This document shows positions 21,183-29,366 of a DNA stretch of 30,438 bases, one piece after another. Position 1 is the first letter of the stretch. Every line of letters begins with the position of its first letter. Position numbers and translations under genes: made by a program. The notes beneath the pieces are model-generated. The model was not told the origin of the DNA. It did no database searches and saw only the letters and a program-made list of their open reading frames with translations. Location: positions 1-30,438 of the forward strand of contig CALEJD010000041.1 in assembly GCA_937898195.1 (NCBI GenBank). Reading direction: 5' to 3'. Source of the stretch: an uncultured Clostridia bacterium. GTDB taxonomy: Bacteria > Bacillota > Clostridia > Oscillospirales > Acutalibacteraceae.

Positions 21183-21238
21183 AGATTGCTGAAGTTATAG
21201 TAATTTTATCCCACAGTGAAACGCTGTGGGATTTTTTT
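21163..21238 (+). promoter_or_regulatory. Transcription attenuator with mutually exclusive antiterminator
   Basis: Terminator: ATCCCACAG (21208-21216) / CTGTGGGAT (21224-21232), 7-base loop, then a T-run to 21238. Antiterminator: GTTTCACTG (21163-21171) is the exact complement of CAGTGAAAC (21214-21222), and GG (21173-21174) can add pairs with CC (21211-21212) past one mismatch. The two structures share 21211-21216, so only one can form. A ribosome stalled on the Phe/Tyr codons leaves 21163-21174 free (antitermination); one reaching the stop codon at 21182 covers it (termination). Confidence 0.9.
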
Positions 21239-21269
21239 ATTGCAAAACAAACCAAAAAGGAGTAAGAAA

Positions 21270-22271
21270 ATGGTAGTAATTCTTAAAAATGAGGTTGACC
21301 CTAAAAAAGTTGAAAATTTAACAAAATGGTTGCATGAACAAAATCTTGTGGTCAATGAAGTTGTCGGTCATTATCAGACAATTCTCGGCCTTATCGGTGA
21401 TACAAGCCGTGTTGATATTGACTTGATTCACAGCCTTGACATTGTTGAAGATGTAAGACGTATTTCAGAGCCTTATAAATGTGCAAACAGAAAGTTCCAT
21501 CCTGACGACACAGTTGTTGATGTTGAAGGCTATAAAATAGGTGGTGGCAACTTCCAGTTTTTCGCAGGCCCATGCTCAATTGAATCAAGAGAGCAGATTT
21601 TAAGCATCGCAAAAGACGTTAAAAATGCAGGTGCAAACTTCCTTCGTGGCGGTGCATTCAAACCAAGAACATCACCTTATGCTTTCCAAGGTATGCGTGG
21701 TGAAGGACTTGAATTGATGCTTGAGGCAAAAAAAGAAACAGGAATGCCAATCGTAACCGAAATTATGGACGCATCTCATATTCCGCTTTTCGAGGATGTT
21801 GATATTATTCAGGTCGGCGCTCGTAATATGCAGAACTTTGAACTTTTAAAAGAACTTGGACATCTTAAAAAGCCTGTTTTCTTAAAACGTGGTCTTTCAA
21901 GCACATTCCAGGAACTTTTAATGAGTGCTGAATATATTATGGCTGGTGGCAATGAGAATGTTATTCTTTGTGAGCGTGGTATTCGTACATTTGAAACTGC
22001 AACAAGAAATACGCTTGATTTATCAGCAGTACCAATGCTCAAAGAAAAATCTCACTTGCCTGTTGTTATTGACCCATCTCACGCATCTGGTATTGCTCGT
22101 TTTGTAAAACCAATGTCACTTGCAGCAGCCGCTTGCGGTGCAGATGGACTTATGATTGAAGTGCACAACGACCCATCAAAAGCACTTTGTGATGGTCCAC
22201 AAGCACTTACACCTCCACAGTTTACAGATGTTGTAACTGCGGTAAATAAAGTATTGGAAGCAGTGAAATAA
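21270..22271 (+). CDS. aroF: 3-deoxy-7-phosphoheptulonate (DAHP) synthase, type I-beta
   Basis: Condenses phosphoenolpyruvate and erythrose-4-phosphate, the entry step of the shikimate pathway. The protein is 333 aa from the ATG at 21270 with AAAAGGAG nine bases upstream. Residues about 1-68 form a ferredoxin-like regulatory domain (MVVILKNEVDPKKVENLTKW, DIVEDVRRISEPYK), as in the Thermotoga-type enzymes, through which tyrosine can inhibit. The catalytic barrel follows: FFAGPCSIESREQI, LRGGAFKPRTSPYAFQG, PIVTEIMD, DIIQVGARNMQNF, KPVFLKRGLSST, ILCERGIRTFE, PVVIDPSHASG and DGLMIEVHNDPSKALCDGPQAL. It is first in an eight-gene operon controlled by the upstream attenuator; tyrA starts one base after its stop. 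Confidence 0.97.
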   Translation: MVVILKNEVDPKKVENLTKWLHEQNLVVNEVVGHYQTILGLIGDTSRVDIDLIHSLDIVEDVRRISEPYKCANRKFHPDDTVVDVEGYKIGGGNFQFFAGPCSIESREQILSIAKDVKNAGANFLRGGAFKPRTSPYAFQGMRGEGLELMLEAKKETGMPIVTEIMDASHIPLFEDVDIIQVGARNMQNFELLKELGHLKKPVFLKRGLSSTFQELLMSAEYIMAGGNENVILCERGIRTFETATRNTLDLSAVPMLKEKSHLPVVIDPSHASGIARFVKPMSLAAAACGADGLMIEVHNDPSKALCDGPQALTPPQFTDVVTAVNKVLEAVK

Positions 22272-22272
22272 A

Positions 22273-23106
22273 ATGAAAATCGGAATAATCGGATTAGGCC
22301 TTATGGGTGGTTCTCTTGCTAAAGCCATCAGCTTTGGTACAGAGCATACTGTATGGGGAACTAACAGAAGTCCCGAAGCAGTACAAAAAGCACTTTTTGT
22401 TGGTGCAATAGAAAGAGAGCTGACAAAAGACGATTTGTCGGTTTGCGATTTGATTATCGTTTCTCTTTATCCTGAAGCGACTGTTAACTATATTAAAGAA
22501 AACGCAACTCTTTTCAAAAAGGGTGCAATCGTAATGGATATAAGCGGTGTAAAGCGATATGTCTGTGATGCACTTTATGAAGTTGCAAAAGAAAACGGTT
22601 TTGTATTTATTGGTGCGCACCCGATGGCAGGCTTGCATTTGTCAGGATTTGAACACTCAACTGCCAAAATCTTCAACAATTCTTCAATGATTCTTACTCC
22701 TTATGAAGATACGGCGTGGGGGCATATAAATACAATAAAAGAACTTTTTTTGAGTATCGGCTTTACAAATATTCAGATGTCAACACCTGATGAGCACGAC
22801 AAAATAATTGCTTTCACTTCACAACTTGCTCATGTTGTGTCAAATGCTTATGTGAAAAGTCCAAATGCTCTTATTCATAAAGGCTTTTCTGCGGGAAGTT
22901 ATAAAGATTTGACAAGAGTTGCATATCTTAATGAAAATATGTGGTCCGAATTATTTTTAGAAAACAGAGATAATCTTATAAATGAAATTGACTCTATAGT
23001 GAATAATTTGGTACAATATAAAGAAGCAATAGAAAATAATGACCGCGAAAGATTATCAGAACTTTTGCGTGATGGTAAACTTTTAAAAGAACAGATTGAT
23101 GGGTGA
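22273..23106 (+). CDS. tyrA: Prephenate dehydrogenase
   Basis: Oxidatively decarboxylates prephenate to 4-hydroxyphenylpyruvate on the tyrosine branch. The 277-aa protein opens with the dinucleotide loop GIIGLGLMGGSLAKAIS. Further family motifs are DLIIVSLYPEATVNYI, DISGVKRYVCDAL, FIGAHPMAGLHLSGFEHS (substrate/catalytic His region) and AFTSQLAHVVSNAYV. It has no C-terminal ACT domain, unlike the longer Bacillus enzyme, so tyrosine feedback must act elsewhere, possibly on AroF. It follows aroF by one base and ends 5 bases before the aroB ATG. Confidence 0.94.
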   Translation: MKIGIIGLGLMGGSLAKAISFGTEHTVWGTNRSPEAVQKALFVGAIERELTKDDLSVCDLIIVSLYPEATVNYIKENATLFKKGAIVMDISGVKRYVCDALYEVAKENGFVFIGAHPMAGLHLSGFEHSTAKIFNNSSMILTPYEDTAWGHINTIKELFLSIGFTNIQMSTPDEHDKIIAFTSQLAHVVSNAYVKSPNALIHKGFSAGSYKDLTRVAYLNENMWSELFLENRDNLINEIDSIVNNLVQYKEAIENNDRERLSELLRDGKLLKEQIDG

Positions 23107-23111
23107 CAAAT

Positions 23112-24167
23112 ATGGAGAAAGTTCGAGTAACTGCATCAAAAGAATATAATGTGCATATCGGTTCAGAGTTTTTAGATTCTGTTGGTGAAATGATTGCAGA
23201 AATCAAAAGACCTTGCAGAGCAGTAATTGTGTCCGACGATAACGTGTATTCACTCTATGGCGAAAAAGTAAAATCAAGTCTTGAAAAAAGTGAATTTACT
23301 GTTTTTGAATATATAGTGCCACACGGTGAAAATTCAAAAAGTGTTGAGAATTTTATAAAAATTCAGGAGTTTTGTGCAGAGAACAATATAACAAGAACAG
23401 ACCTTTTTGTAGCACTCGGCGGTGGAGTGGTTGGCGACCTTACAGGCTTTGTTGCAAGTACATATCTTCGTGGTGTTGATTTTGTACAGATTCCAACAAC
23501 AGTGCTTGCTATGGTTGATTCTTCCGTTGGTGGCAAAACTGCAATTAATTTGAATGCGGGCAAAAATCTCTGCGGTGCGTTTCATCAACCTATCGCAGTT
23601 TTTGCAGATTGTGAAACTTTGAGTACATTACCCGATGAAACCTTTAATGAAGGTTGCGCAGAGATTATAAAATACGGAATGATTTTAGATGCAGATTTCT
23701 TAACATTCTTAAAGGGAAATAACATAAGAGAAAATATTGAATATGTAATCAAGCGTTGTGTTGAGATAAAGCGTGATGTTGTTGACCGTGATGAATTTGA
23801 AAAAGGCGAGAGAAAACTTCTGAATTTCGGTCACACAATCGGTCACGCAATTGAAAAATGTAGCAATCTTACAATTTCTCACGGCAATGCAGTTGCTATT
23901 GGAATGGTAATCGCAACAAAAGGTGCTTTTGAATTAGGTCTTTCTTATGATGACTATTCAGATGTACTTGTGCCGTTGCTTCAAAAAAATAATCTTCCTA
24001 CAACTTGTGATTTTTCAGCAGATGAGCTTTATAAAGTAACATTGACAGATAAAAAGAGAAGTCGAGATGTTATTTCACTCATCGTTCCCGAAGAATATGG
24101 ACTTTGCAAAATTCACAAGATAAATATTGAACAACTTAAAGATTTTATTGAATCAGGATTGAATTAA
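23112..24167 (+). CDS. aroB: 3-dehydroquinate synthase
   Basis: Second shikimate step: DAHP to 3-dehydroquinate, NAD- and metal-dependent. The product is 351 aa from the ATG at 23112 (MEKVRVTASKEYNVHIGS). An in-frame GTG nine bases earlier overlaps the tyrA stop, but GGGTGA is better placed for 23112. Motifs include VPHGENSKSVENF, ALGGGVVGDLTGFVAST, VQIPTTVLAMVDSSVGGKT and KNLCGAFHQP. The metal ligands lie in EGCAEIIKYG (Glu), NFGHTIGHAIE (His) and SHGNAVAIGM (His). aroA begins one base after its stop. Confidence 0.97.
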   Translation: MEKVRVTASKEYNVHIGSEFLDSVGEMIAEIKRPCRAVIVSDDNVYSLYGEKVKSSLEKSEFTVFEYIVPHGENSKSVENFIKIQEFCAENNITRTDLFVALGGGVVGDLTGFVASTYLRGVDFVQIPTTVLAMVDSSVGGKTAINLNAGKNLCGAFHQPIAVFADCETLSTLPDETFNEGCAEIIKYGMILDADFLTFLKGNNIRENIEYVIKRCVEIKRDVVDRDEFEKGERKLLNFGHTIGHAIEKCSNLTISHGNAVAIGMVIATKGAFELGLSYDDYSDVLVPLLQKNNLPTTCDFSADELYKVTLTDKKRSRDVISLIVPEEYGLCKIHKINIEQLKDFIESGLN

Positions 24168-24168
24168 A

Positions 24169-25443
24169 ATGGAAATGAGATGCACTCCTGCAATATTGTC
24201 AGGAAAAATTAAGGCAATTTCATCAAAATCACACGCTCACAGAGTGCTTATATGTTCAGCACTTGCAAGTGAGCCAACAAAAATAATCTGTAATGTCTTG
24301 TCAAAAGATATTACGGCTACTGTGGAATGCCTTAAAATGCTTGGTGCAGAGATAAAAATAGAAGAAAATACACTTTTTGTAAATCCACAGAAATTTAGTG
24401 AAAAAGCAGAAATAGATTGTGGTGAAAGTGGCTCAACATTGAGATTTTTGCTGCCTGTTGTTTCTGCGTTGGGAATTGATACAACAATAAATGCACACGG
24501 CAGATTACCCGAAAGACCATTATCCCCGTTAAAAGAAGAATTAGAGAAAAAAGGTGTAGTCTTTAAAGCGGATAATAAGTATCCATTACATATAACAGGC
24601 AATTTGCAAAGTGGTGAATATGAATTAGCCGGGAATGTGAGTTCTCAGTTTGTTAGTGGATTGCTTTTTGCGTTGCCTTTGTTGGATGGTGATAGCAAGA
24701 TTAAACTTATTCCACCCGTTGAATCAAAATCATATATAGATATGACTGTTGCAACTCTTCGTGATTTTGGAATTCTTATTGAAGAAACAGAAAATACATA
24801 TATAATTAAAGGTAATCAAAAATATATTTCACCAAAAGAAATAACCATTGAAGGCGATTGGTCCAATTCTGCTTTCTTTCTTTGTGCAGGGGCATTGTCA
24901 AAAGATGGTGTGACAGTTTCAGGACTCAATATTAATTCAACACAGGGCGATAAGAAAATTCTTGACATTCTCAAAAGAATGGGTGCAAGTGTTGAAGTCA
25001 ATGATGATGAAATAACAGTTAAAAAGAATAAATTAATGGGCACAATGGTCAATGGTGGGGATATTCCCGATTTAGTGCCGATTGTGTCAGTAATGGGTGC
25101 AATGTGTGATAAAGGAGTTACTCACATCGTCAATGCAAGTCGTTTGAGACTTAAAGAAAGTGACCGAATTGCAACAACCGAAGCATTGCTTACAAAAGCT
25201 GGCGCAGCAGTCAGCGAAACAGACTACGGACTTGTCATCTGGGGTGAAAATGATTTAATCGGTGGAAGAGTCGAAGGCGCTAATGACCACAGAATTGTAA
25301 TGTCAGCGGCAATACTCAGTTGCCTTTGTGCATTGCCTGTGGATATTGTGGATGCAGAAGCAGTTAATAAATCATATCCGCATTTCTTTGAAGATTTTAA
25401 CAGTTTAGGGGGAAAAGCAAATGTCATCAATGATGGGAAATAA
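24169..25443 (+). CDS. aroA: 3-phosphoshikimate 1-carboxyvinyltransferase (EPSP synthase)
   Basis: Joins phosphoenolpyruvate and shikimate-3-phosphate, sixth step of the pathway. The 424-aa protein has ISSKSHAHRVLICSALAS near its N-terminus (shikimate-phosphate-binding Lys and Ser), CGESGSTLRFLLPV, GRLPERPLSPL, GNVSSQFVSGLLFALPLL, EGDWSNSAFFL, GGDIPDLVP, SRLRLKESDRI and EGANDHRIVMSAAIL. The PEP-loop reads GESGST rather than the GNAGT form of class I enzymes, which in known families goes with other variants; glyphosate sensitivity cannot be stated. The 3' end overlaps aroC by 23 bases. An alternative ATG two codons downstream is possible. Confidence 0.96.
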   Translation: MEMRCTPAILSGKIKAISSKSHAHRVLICSALASEPTKIICNVLSKDITATVECLKMLGAEIKIEENTLFVNPQKFSEKAEIDCGESGSTLRFLLPVVSALGIDTTINAHGRLPERPLSPLKEELEKKGVVFKADNKYPLHITGNLQSGEYELAGNVSSQFVSGLLFALPLLDGDSKIKLIPPVESKSYIDMTVATLRDFGILIEETENTYIIKGNQKYISPKEITIEGDWSNSAFFLCAGALSKDGVTVSGLNINSTQGDKKILDILKRMGASVEVNDDEITVKKNKLMGTMVNGGDIPDLVPIVSVMGAMCDKGVTHIVNASRLRLKESDRIATTEALLTKAGAAVSETDYGLVIWGENDLIGGRVEGANDHRIVMSAAILSCLCALPVDIVDAEAVNKSYPHFFEDFNSLGGKANVINDGK

Positions 25444-26485
25444 AATCAAAATATCTGTTTTTGGGCAATCACATTCAAAAGCAATCGGCGTTGTGATTGA
25501 CGGACTTCCTGCAGGTAAAAAAATAGATATGGAAAAAGTTATGGCATTTATGGAGCGTCGTGCACCGGGTAGAAATGCTTATTCAACTAAACGCTTTGAA
25601 GCAGATAAACCTGAAATTTTGTCAGGGCTTGTGAATGATATAACCTGTGGTGCGCCACTCTGTATGGTTATTTATAATGAAAATCAGAAATCAGCAGATT
25701 ACAACAATATAATGGATACCCCAAGACCATCACACGCTGACTATTCAGCATATATAAAGCATAACGGATTTAATGACGTGTCGGGTGGTGGGCATTTTTC
25801 AGGTCGTCTTACAGCACCACTTTGTTTTGCAGGTGCAGTTTGTATGCAGATTTTAGAAGATATGGGTGTTAGTGTTCAGGCTCATATTCTGTCAATTAAA
25901 AATATAAAGGATGATAAATTCAATCCAATAAATGTTGAAAACTATAATATAGATAAAAAAGAATTCCCAGTTATCAACGATAACCAAGGTGAACAGATGA
26001 AAGCCGAAATCGAAAAAGCAAAACTTATGGGCGACTCTGTTGGTGGTGTTATCGAGTGTGCAATAATGGGTGTCAAAGCAGGGTTTGGTGAGCCAATGTT
26101 TGACGGCATTGAAAATATGCTTGCTAAAAATATTTTTGGAATTCCTGCAGTTAAGGGTGTTGAATTCGGTAACGGATTTGAAGTAACAACTCTTTATGGT
26201 AGTGAGAATAATGACGAGTTTTGCATTGAGAATGGCGAAATCAAAACAAAAACCAATAATGCAGGTGGAATAAATGGTGGAATAACCAATGGTATGCCAA
26301 TCCTTTTCAATGTGGCTATCAAACCAACTCCATCAATCTCTAAAATGCAAAATAGCGTAAGTTTAAAAGACAAAACAGAAAAAGAATTAGAAATTGTCGG
26401 CAGACATGACCCTTGCATTGTGCAAAGAGCAGTACCGGTTATAGAAGCGGTGACAGCTTTAACTATTTTAGACATTGTTTTATAA
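25421..26485 (+). CDS. aroC: Chorismate synthase
   Basis: Final common step: EPSP to chorismate, requiring reduced FMN. The protein is 354 aa from the ATG at 25421, which has AGGGGG eight bases upstream within aroA. Key signatures are FGQSHSKAIGVVIDGLPAGK, RRAPGRNAYSTKRFEAD, RPSHADYSAY, GGGHFSGRLTAPLCFAGAVC and, at the C-terminus, GRHDPCIVQRAVPVIEAVTA. The middle motif departs from the GGRSSARET form of proteobacterial enzymes; the GGGHFSGRLTA form is, as far as I remember, usual in Clostridia. pheA starts 11 bases after the stop with its own AAGGTGA. Confidence 0.96.
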   Translation: MSSMMGNKIKISVFGQSHSKAIGVVIDGLPAGKKIDMEKVMAFMERRAPGRNAYSTKRFEADKPEILSGLVNDITCGAPLCMVIYNENQKSADYNNIMDTPRPSHADYSAYIKHNGFNDVSGGGHFSGRLTAPLCFAGAVCMQILEDMGVSVQAHILSIKNIKDDKFNPINVENYNIDKKEFPVINDNQGEQMKAEIEKAKLMGDSVGGVIECAIMGVKAGFGEPMFDGIENMLAKNIFGIPAVKGVEFGNGFEVTTLYGSENNDEFCIENGEIKTKTNNAGGINGGITNGMPILFNVAIKPTPSISKMQNSVSLKDKTEKELEIVGRHDPCIVQRAVPVIEAVTALTILDIVL

Positions 26486-26496
26486 GGTGATTTATA

Positions 26497-27642
26497 ATGA
26501 AAGACCTTTCACAAATCAGAGAAAAAATAAATGAAATAGATAGTAAAATAATAGAACTTTGGAAAGACAGAATGGAAACTTGTCTTTCGGTTGCACAATA
26601 TAAGAAAGAAAACAATCTTCCTGTGCTTGATGCTCAAAGAGAGCGCGAATTGCTGGAACGAGTTGGTAATATGGCAGGGGAAGACTTAGAGATTTATTCT
26701 CGTGTGCTTTATGATACCATTATGACAGTTTCTCGTTCATATCAGCACCGTTATATTAACAATGACAGCGCGTTGACTGAAAAAATCAAGTCAGCAGTAG
26801 AAAAAACGCCAAAGTTGTTTCCGCAAAAAGCAATGGTTGCTTGTCAAGGTGTTGAAGGAGCATATTCAGGGCTTGCTTGTGAAAAACTTTTTAAATATCC
26901 AACAGTTTCATATTTTAAAACTTGGTATGATGTTGTAAATGCAGTTGAAAAAGGACTTTGTAAATATGGTGTTTTGCCAATTGAAAACAGTACAGCAGGT
27001 AGTGTAAATGCTGTTTATGATTTGATGGCAGAGCATAATTTCTATGTTGTGAAAAGCTTCCGTCTTAAAATTAATCATTGTCTTTTAGGTAATAAAGGTG
27101 CAACTCTTGGCAACATAAAAGAGATTTTTTCTCACGAACAAGCCATAAATCAATGCAGTGAATTTCTGCGTCAGCATAGCGATATTAAGGTTACTATTTG
27201 TGAAAATACAGCAGTGGCTGCAAAAATGGTTATGGAAAGTGGTCGCACAGATGTTGCTGCGATTTCATCAGAGAATTGTCGTGATTTATATGGAATGACA
27301 CTTATTTCTGACGATGTACAGAACAAAGATAATAACTATACTCGTTTTATCTGTATTTCAAAGGATTTAGAAATCTATCCCGGTGCTGATAAAACAAGTT
27401 TTGTGCTTACTCTTCCGCATCATCCGGGTTCACTTTATCATACTCTTGCCCGCTTCTATGCACTGGGCATCAATGTGAATAAAATTGAGAGCCGTCCTAT
27501 GCAGAATAAGGATTTTGAATTTATGTTCTATTTTGATATGTCGGTTTCAGTTTATGATAATGCTTTTTATGAAATACTTGAACAGTTAAAGGATGAATGT
27601 GAATACTTCCATTATTTAGGTAGCTATCAGGAGATGGTGTAA
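26497..27642 (+). CDS. pheA: Bifunctional chorismate mutase/prephenate dehydratase (P-protein)
   Basis: Converts chorismate to prephenate and then to phenylpyruvate on the phenylalanine branch. In the 381-aa protein, residues about 1-85 are an AroQ-type helical chorismate mutase (LSQIREKINEIDSKIIELWK, QYKKENNLPVLDAQRERELL). Residues about 107-285 are the prephenate dehydratase (VACQGVEGAYSGLACEKLF, GVLPIENSTAGSVNAVYDL, and NNYTRFICIS with the TRF motif). Residues about 297-375 are an ACT regulatory domain (TSFVLTLPHHPGSLYHTLAR, NVNKIESRPMQN with the ESRP phenylalanine-binding motif). Feedback by phenylalanine is therefore expected. It supplies prephenate to TyrA as well, since no separate chorismate mutase is seen. 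The next gene starts two bases after its stop. Confidence 0.96.
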   Translation: MKDLSQIREKINEIDSKIIELWKDRMETCLSVAQYKKENNLPVLDAQRERELLERVGNMAGEDLEIYSRVLYDTIMTVSRSYQHRYINNDSALTEKIKSAVEKTPKLFPQKAMVACQGVEGAYSGLACEKLFKYPTVSYFKTWYDVVNAVEKGLCKYGVLPIENSTAGSVNAVYDLMAEHNFYVVKSFRLKINHCLLGNKGATLGNIKEIFSHEQAINQCSEFLRQHSDIKVTICENTAVAAKMVMESGRTDVAAISSENCRDLYGMTLISDDVQNKDNNYTRFICISKDLEIYPGADKTSFVLTLPHHPGSLYHTLARFYALGINVNKIESRPMQNKDFEFMFYFDMSVSVYDNAFYEILEQLKDECEYFHYLGSYQEMV

Positions 27643-27644
27643 TA

Positions 27645-28883
27645 ATGTACGGACTTTTAGGCGAGCACTTACCACACAGTTTTTCACCGCAAATTCATAA
27701 GGCATTGGGTAACGATAATTATACTCTTTTTGAAATTGCACCTGAAAACCTTGAAAAGTTTATGTGCGAAAAAAAAATTAAGGGTATCAACGTAACAATT
27801 CCATATAAAAAAGCAGTTATACCATATCTAGATGAGATTTCACCTGAAGCAGAGAAAATCGGCGCAGTGAATACTATTGTTGTTCGTGACGGTAAACTTT
27901 GTGGATACAATACTGATTATTTTGGCTTTGAATATATGCTCAAAAAGTCAAAAGTCAATGTTAAAGATAAAAAAGCGTTGGTTTTAGGTTCGGGTGGGGC
28001 ATCTGCAACAGTACAGGCTGTGCTTCGCGATATGGGTGCAAGTGAAGTTGTAGTCTTGTCCCGCAATGGTGACGATAATTATGTTAATATGTATATAAAG
28101 CATACTGATGCAAAGATTATTGTGAATACTACCCCCGTGGGAATGTATCCCGATAATCTTAATACACTTGTTGACCTTGACCGTTTCAAAAATCTTTCAG
28201 GTGTGCTTGATGTGGTTTATAATCCGCTTAAAACAAGATTGATTTTAGATGCTGAGCAGAGAAAAATTCCGTCTTCAGCGGGACTTTCAATGCTTGTTGC
28301 TCAGGCTAAGAAAGCACATGAAATCTTTTTTGATAAAACAATAGAGAATGGTGTTTGCGAACAGATTGAACACTCACTTACATTACAAATGTGCAATATC
28401 GTTCTTATTGGTATGGCTGGTTGTGGTAAATCAACAATAGGCAAACGACTTAGCGAGTTGCTTAAAAAAGAACTTGTTGATACTGATGAAATGATTGTGA
28501 ATACAGAAAATAAGCCAATCCCTGAAATCTTTGCTGAAAAGGGTGAAGATTATTTTCGTTGGTGCGAAAATGTTGCAGTTAATATTGCAGGTAAAGAAAA
28601 AAGCCAGATAATCGCAACGGGTGGGGGAGTAATAACCCGACCTGAAAATTATAACTCGTTAAAACAAAACGGAATAATAGTTTTTATAAATCGTGATGCG
28701 GAGTTGTTGGCAACCAACGGCAGACCACTTTCACAAAAGTATGGGGCAAAAGAGCTGTATGAAAAAAGATTGCCCCTTTACCGTCAGTTTGTAGATATCG
28801 AAATTGATGGTAACGGCACAATAGAAGAAGTATCCAACAGAATTGTAAAGGAGATTTTGCTCTATGAAAATTCTTGTAATTAA
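27645..28883 (+). CDS. Shikimate dehydrogenase-shikimate kinase fusion protein
   Basis: One 412-aa polypeptide for two consecutive steps. Residues 1 to about 245 are AroE: LGEHLPHSFSPQIH (shikimate Ser pair), GINVTIPYKKAVIPYLD (catalytic Lys), NTDYFGFEYML (Asp), the NADP loop LVLGSGGASATVQAVL, and DVVYNPLKTRLI. Residues from Met249 are AroK: NIVLIGMAGCGKSTIGK (Walker A), DTDEMI, EDYFRWCENVAV, IIATGGGVI, and the lid NGRPLS. Both halves keep their key residues, so both should be active. The join is seamless, with no stop or frameshift. The 3' end overlaps aroQ by 20 bases. In most bacteria these are separate genes, aroE and aroK. Symbol left blank because it is a fusion. Confidence 0.95.
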   Translation: MYGLLGEHLPHSFSPQIHKALGNDNYTLFEIAPENLEKFMCEKKIKGINVTIPYKKAVIPYLDEISPEAEKIGAVNTIVVRDGKLCGYNTDYFGFEYMLKKSKVNVKDKKALVLGSGGASATVQAVLRDMGASEVVVLSRNGDDNYVNMYIKHTDAKIIVNTTPVGMYPDNLNTLVDLDRFKNLSGVLDVVYNPLKTRLILDAEQRKIPSSAGLSMLVAQAKKAHEIFFDKTIENGVCEQIEHSLTLQMCNIVLIGMAGCGKSTIGKRLSELLKKELVDTDEMIVNTENKPIPEIFAEKGEDYFRWCENVAVNIAGKEKSQIIATGGGVITRPENYNSLKQNGIIVFINRDAELLATNGRPLSQKYGAKELYEKRLPLYRQFVDIEIDGNGTIEEVSNRIVKEILLYENSCN

Positions 28884-29295
28884 CGGCCCCAATATAAATA
28901 TGTTAGGTATTCGTGAGCCTGGAATTTACGGCAATCAAAACTATGAAACCTTGCTTTGCGATATTGAAAACTGGGCTAATGAGCTCGATTGCGAAGTTGA
29001 ATGCTTTCAGTCTAATCACGAAGGCGATATAGTTGATAAAATCCAACAAGCATATAATGTCTTTGACGGTATTGTTATTAATCCTGCTGCATATACCCAT
29101 ACAAGTATTGCAATTTTAGATGCTCTCAAATCTGTGGGAATCCCAGCAGTTGAAGTTCATATTTCAGACGTAACCAAACGCGAAGATTTTCGCCAAATCT
29201 CATACGCAGGTATGGCTTGCGAACACCACATAATCGGCAAAGGACTTGAAGGCTATAAACTAGCAATGGAATATCTTTGTGAGAAATATAAATAA
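28864..29295 (+). CDS. aroQ: 3-dehydroquinate dehydratase, type II
   Basis: Third shikimate step: dehydration of 3-dehydroquinate. The 143-aa size and motifs are those of the dodecameric type II enzyme: VINGPNINMLGIREPGIYGN (active-site Asn and the flexible lid with catalytic Tyr near residue 22), ECFQSNHEGDIVDKIQ, GIVINPAAYTHTSIAILDAL, VEVHISDVTKREDFR (His, and the Arg lid), and GKGLEGYKLAMEYL. AAGGAG lies 11 bases upstream in the aroE/aroK gene. Last gene of the operon, closed by a terminator. Confidence 0.97.
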   Translation: MKILVINGPNINMLGIREPGIYGNQNYETLLCDIENWANELDCEVECFQSNHEGDIVDKIQQAYNVFDGIVINPAAYTHTSIAILDALKSVGIPAVEVHISDVTKREDFRQISYAGMACEHHIIGKGLEGYKLAMEYLCEKYK

Positions 29296-29300
29296 AACCA

Positions 29301-29334
29301 ACCCCACTCTCAATCGAGAATGGGGTTTTATTAT
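29301..29334 (+). terminator. Intrinsic terminator of the aromatic operon
   Basis: ACCCCACTCTC (29301-29311) / GAGAATGGGGT (29316-29326), an 11-position stem with one C-A mismatch and a 4-base loop, followed by TTTATTAT. Confidence 0.85.
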
Positions 29335-29337
29335 ATC

Positions 29338-29366
29338 ACTTTGCGTTTTGCGTTCTGCACTCTGCA
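29338..29366. repeat. Intergenic 7-bp-period repeat, copy C
   Basis: CACTTTG, CGTTTTG, CGTTCTG, CACTCTG, then CACTAT, the last unit running into the sleB stop codon (29367-29369 on the minus strand). Lacks the GCGTCG(C/T)AGAC head of copies A and B. Confidence 0.65.
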
